In this document: piece after piece, positions 31,457 to 33,934 of the stretch | Numbering within the stretch: position 1 is the first letter of the stretch | Layout of the letters: the number at the start of each line of letters is the position of its first letter | From: Emcibacter sp. | GTDB lineage: Bacteria > Pseudomonadota > Alphaproteobacteria > Sphingomonadales > Emcibacteraceae | DNA length: 33,934 nt | NCBI GenBank assembly: GCA_027019205.1 | Contig: JALUWZ010000173.1 | Span: forward strand, 1-33,934 | Direction: 5' to 3' | Made by a program: the position numbers and the translations under genes | The notes under the pieces: model-generated | What the model was told of the DNA's origin: nothing | The model's database searches: none | What the model saw: the letters and a program-made list of their open reading frames with translations, nothing else

Positions 31457-32728
31457 CTATGAGGACAGGGCCTGATCAATATCGGCAAGGATGTCCACAG
31501 CATTTTCAAGCCCGGCGGAAATCCTGACCAGTCCTTCGGTGATGCCGAATCTTGCCCGCTCCGAAGGCTCGTAGGGGGAATGGGTCATTGAGGCCGGATG
31601 CTCGATCAGGGTTTCCGCATCGCCGAGGCTGACGGCAATCTTGCACAGCTTCAGGCCATTGAGAAATTGAAGCCCCGCATCATGACCCCCGGTCAGCTCA
31701 AAGGCAATCATGCCGCCGAACCGCCTCATCTGTGATTTGGCCAGCTCATATTGTTCAAATGATTTCAGACCGGGGAAATAAACCTTGCTGACTTCGGGGC
31801 TTGCTTCAAGCAAGGCGGCGATTTTTTCGGCATTGTCACAATGGCGTTCCATACGCAGCTCAAGAGTTTTCAGGCCGCGCGCGATCAGAAAGGCATTCAT
31901 TGGTGCCAGCACGGCCCCGGTCATATCTTTCAGACCAACATAGCGGATCTGCTCCATATCCTCTGCCGAGGACAGGATCACCCCGGCCATCAAATCCCCG
32001 TGTCCGCCGAGATATTTGGTCGCACTATGGACGACAATATCCGCCCCGAGGCCAATCGGATTTTGCAGATAGGGCGTTGAATAGGTATTATCCACCACCA
32101 CCCGGGCGCCGCATCCGTGGGCAATGGCGGAAATCGCCCGGATATCAATGATCCGCATATTGGGATTGGCCGGGGTTTCAAAATAAACAATCCGCGTTTT
32201 ATCAGATATCTCCCGGGCGAGATTCTCAGGATCGCGCATATCGACATGACGCACTTTAATGCCGAATTTGGATAATCCGTGGCGGAAATAGGCAAAGGTA
32301 CAGCCATATAAAGTCTCATCGACCAGAATTTCATCGCCCGGCTCCACAAAGGACCAGAATACGGAAGTAATCGCCCCCATGCCGGAGGCGACGGTCAGGC
32401 AGGCTTCCGCCCCCTCAAGATTGGCGAGCCGCTGTTCCAGCTCATTCAGGGTCGGGTTGCCGAGCCGGGTATAGATATAGCCGCTGTCCTCGCCGGAAAA
32501 ACGCGCCGCCCCCTGCTCGGCGGTGTCAAACTCGAACGTTGATGTCATATAGATCGGTGAGGTCAACGCCCCGTAAGGATCATTCTTGTCGTGACAGGCA
32601 TGAATCGCCCGGGTGGCGAAACCTCTTTTTGTTTGACGGGGGGACCTACCGCTCTTACCCTCGCTACTTGAGGTCCCCCCACTCGCGTGGCTCGCTCCCC
32701 CCTTGTTATACTGTTCTCCGGATGACAT
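31457..32728 (-). CDS. megL: Methionine gamma-lyase with in-frame repeat insert at its N-terminus
   Basis: This is a PLP enzyme of the Cys/Met metabolism family that cleaves methionine to methanethiol, 2-oxobutyrate and ammonia. The PLP lysine is K238 (VVHSATKYLGGHGDLMAG). SGYIYTRLGNPT and the cysteine in LYGCTFAYFRHG (C143) match methionine gamma-lyase, where that Cys is diagnostic, rather than cystathionine gamma-synthase. Residues 9-34 are a 26-aa repeat unit (KGGASHASGG...PRQTK) between an 8-residue start (MSSGEQYN) and the native RGFATRAIHACHD. No ATG, GTG or TTG occurs in frame between the insert and the conserved part, so the insert must be translated. 423 aa, other regions of normal length. 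Confidence 0.9.
   Translation of the reverse strand: MSSGEQYNKGGASHASGGTSSSEGKSGRSPRQTKRGFATRAIHACHDKNDPYGALTSPIYMTSTFEFDTAEQGAARFSGEDSGYIYTRLGNPTLNELEQRLANLEGAEACLTVASGMGAITSVFWSFVEPGDEILVDETLYGCTFAYFRHGLSKFGIKVRHVDMRDPENLAREISDKTRIVYFETPANPNMRIIDIRAISAIAHGCGARVVVDNTYSTPYLQNPIGLGADIVVHSATKYLGGHGDLMAGVILSSAEDMEQIRYVGLKDMTGAVLAPMNAFLIARGLKTLELRMERHCDNAEKIAALLEASPEVSKVYFPGLKSFEQYELAKSQMRRFGGMIAFELTGGHDAGLQFLNGLKLCKIAVSLGDAETLIEHPASMTHSPYEPSERARFGITEGLVRISAGLENAVDILADIDQALSS
32627..32704 (-). repeat. 78-bp in-frame palindromic element in megL
   Basis: This is the third copy of the element found in pheS, in the same orientation relative to the gene and the same reading frame. The stem 32638-32647/32671-32680 is 10 bp perfect with a 23-nt loop. 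Its inner bases (ACCT/AGGT) differ from pheS unit 2 (AACT/AGTT) by a compensatory pair change. The loop differs from unit 2 at one position. Confidence 0.92.
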
Positions 32729-32861
32729 GGCATAGCTCTTTAAATACTGTTATACTTAACGGAGGTTATTATATCAAAAACATGAAATAATTGCTCTAAT
32801 ATGGAGAAAATCAAAATATATCCGAATGAATTACTGATAAAGAGAAATAGAATAAAGAAAT

Positions 32862-33752
32862 ATGCTCAAATTTAATAAAAAATTTTCTCCTCATTATGGC
32901 GAGATTACCAAGATCAGCCCGCTGATCCGCCGACTCGTGGCCCCCAACCCCTCACCCTTTACCTTTCACGGCACCGGCACATATATTATTGGCAAAAACC
33001 AGATAGCCCTCATTGACCCGGGACCGGCAATAGCGTCCCATATTCAGGCGCTGGAGAAATTTCTGGAAACTGTGGCGGTCAGCCATATTCTGATCACCCA
33101 TAATCATGTTGATCATTCACCGGCCGCCCGGCCCCTGAAACGGGTGACCGGCGCAGAGATATACGCCTTTGATGTCTCGGGACAGGCCGATATTGACAAT
33201 CATGCCGAGGAGGGCCGCGACCGGGATTTCAAACCGGACCATATTCTCAAAGACGGGGATATAATAGACGGTGATGGCTGGACCATAGAGGCCGTCCATA
33301 CCCCGGGCCATCTATCCAATCATTTATGTTTCGCCCTTCTGGAAGAAAAAGCCCTGTTTAGCGGCGATCATGTTATGGGCTGGTCAACATCGGTGGTGTC
33401 GCAACCGGACGGTGATATGAAGGATTATCTCGCGAGCCTAGAAAAATTGCTGTCCCGGGATGACAAGATCTATTACCCGACTCACGGTGCGCCGATTGAA
33501 AATCCAAAGCCCTATGTCAGGGCCTTGATAGCCCACCGCCATCAGCGGGAAAGCCAGATTCTCGAGGTGCTGTCCGCAGGTCCCGCCACCATCGACCGGA
33601 TGGTCGATATTATTTACAGCGATATTCCGGCCTATCTCCACCCCGCTGCGGCAAGCTCATTACTGTCCCATCTGATTCATATGGTCGGCAATCATCAGGT
33701 GACCTGTCAGGGGAATCCCGGGCAAAACAGTGTTTTTGCCCTGTCTGATTAA
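32862..33752 (+). CDS. MBL-fold metallo-hydrolase (LACTB2-like)
   Basis: This is a metallo-beta-lactamase-fold hydrolase. Zinc ligands: H80, H82, D84 and H85 in ITHNHVDHS, H150 in HTPGHLSNH, D169 in FSGDHVMG, and a late His in YYPTHGAP. A C-terminal winged-helix-like tail follows (HRHQRESQILEVLSAGPATIDRMVDIIYSDIP). This layout, at 296 aa, is that of the LACTB2/beta-lactamase-like group, some of which are nucleases or thioesterases. The exact substrate is unknown. The gene is divergent from megL across a 133-bp AT-rich gap in which no clear promoter or operator stands out. The ribosome-binding site is weak (AAAGAAAT). Confidence 0.88.
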   Translation: MLKFNKKFSPHYGEITKISPLIRRLVAPNPSPFTFHGTGTYIIGKNQIALIDPGPAIASHIQALEKFLETVAVSHILITHNHVDHSPAARPLKRVTGAEIYAFDVSGQADIDNHAEEGRDRDFKPDHILKDGDIIDGDGWTIEAVHTPGHLSNHLCFALLEEKALFSGDHVMGWSTSVVSQPDGDMKDYLASLEKLLSRDDKIYYPTHGAPIENPKPYVRALIAHRHQRESQILEVLSAGPATIDRMVDIIYSDIPAYLHPAAASSLLSHLIHMVGNHQVTCQGNPGQNSVFALSD

Positions 33753-33755
33753 TTT

Positions 33756-33770
33756 GTTCTTGTTTTGTTC
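33756..33770 (+). promoter_or_regulatory. LexA (SOS) box
   Basis: GTTC-N7-GTTC is a perfect match to the alphaproteobacterial LexA operator. It begins 4 bp after the MBL gene's stop and overlaps the likely -35 of the following gene, a Y-family polymerase. That is a classic SOS target. Confidence 0.85.
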
Positions 33771-33789
33771 TTATTTTTGAGTCTATAAT
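33760..33789 (+). promoter_or_regulatory. Sigma-70 promoter of the Y-family polymerase gene
   Basis: TTGTTT (33760-33765), an 18-bp spacer and a perfect TATAAT (33784-33789), 33 bp before the ATG. The -35 lies inside the LexA box, so bound LexA would block RNA polymerase. Confidence 0.7.
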
Positions 33790-33822
33790 ACCGGCCCTTT
33801 CTTTTACGAGAGACTCTGGAAC

Positions 33823-33934
33823 ATGCTGGACCTGCCCGCCCCTTTGCGCTGGTTATATATTGACCTCAACAGCTATTTCGCCAGTGTCGAGCAGCAGCTT
33901 CAGCCCCGTCTGCGCGGCAGGCCGGTGGCCGTGG
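33823..33934 (+). CDS. Y-family DNA polymerase, N-terminal fragment (3' end outside window)
   Basis: The first 37 residues of a translesion polymerase: MLDLPAPLRWLYIDLNSYF, then ASVEQQLQPRLRGRPVAV up to the window edge. The D-x-N-S-Y/F-F-A-S-V-E-Q motif is the palm-domain metal site and steric-gate region of the DinB/UmuC family (DMDAFFASVEQ in Pol IV). LNSYFASVEQQL points to the alphaproteobacterial group once misannotated as ImpB rather than to classical DinB or ImuB. The SOS box and promoter directly upstream support a DNA-damage role. The rest of the gene is not visible. Confidence 0.88.
   Translation, partial: MLDLPAPLRWLYIDLNSYFASVEQQLQPRLRGRPVAV

Overview
The window is a contiguous piece of a free-living, flagellated alphaproteobacterial chromosome of moderate GC, by eye in the mid-50s percent, with AT-rich regulatory gaps. 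The assignment rests on CtrA and ChpT, an FlbD-type sigma-54 activator, FlhF/FlhG next to FlhA, an alphaproteobacterial LexA box (GTTC-N7-GTTC) and canonical CtrA boxes (TTAAC-N6-TTAAC). The order cannot be fixed from sequence alone. The gene set looks more like Rhodospirillales/Sneathiellales/Kordiimonadales-type bacteria than Rhizobiales, but that is a guess.

Layout. 1-7187 (+): late part of a flagellar operon, flbD (cut by the left edge), flhA, flhF, flhG, a fliK-like gene and an unrecognised 131-aa gene. 7298-9092 (-): fliI and fliJ. 9093-9425: a 333-bp AT-rich control region rich in TTAA half-sites, upstream of ctrA (+). 10231-16185 (-): chemotaxis operon cheA-cheW-cheY-cheB-cheR, read from right to left, with chpT just upstream on the same strand. 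17099-22616: housekeeping genes (cysQ, a LysE-type exporter, a DUF3253 protein, a JAMM peptidase, a small membrane protein, rluD, rpoH, a TraB/GumN protein). 22719-27202 (+): rpmI-rplT-pheS-pheT. 27289-30230 (+): a SAM methyltransferase and lepA. 30305-32728 (-): an alanine-rich hendecad-repeat secreted protein, a cytochrome c and a methionine gamma-lyase. 32862 to the end (+): an MBL-fold hydrolase and the start of an SOS-controlled Y-family DNA polymerase.

How the genes work together. Flagellar export (FlhA, FliI, FliJ, FliK), flagellar placement (FlhF/FlhG), chemotaxis signalling (CheAWYBR) and the cell-cycle phosphorelay (ChpT to CtrA) sit within about 17 kb, so motility and cell-cycle control are physically linked here.

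Four things stand out. (1) A 78-bp quasi-palindromic repeat has been inserted in frame into two essential or housekeeping enzymes, twice at the PheS C-terminus and once at the methionine gamma-lyase N-terminus. It keeps the same reading frame and a covarying stem, and so resembles the Rickettsia palindromic elements. (2) The hybrid CheA carries a truncated-globin-like domain between Hpt and the dimerisation domain, apparently without the usual haem ligands. (3) A secreted protein made of twelve 11-residue repeats lies behind a perfect triple CtrA site, three TTAAC motifs in 11-bp phase. (4) A perfect LexA box overlaps the promoter of the Y-family polymerase at the right edge.

No tRNA, rRNA, CRISPR array, transposase or prophage was seen.
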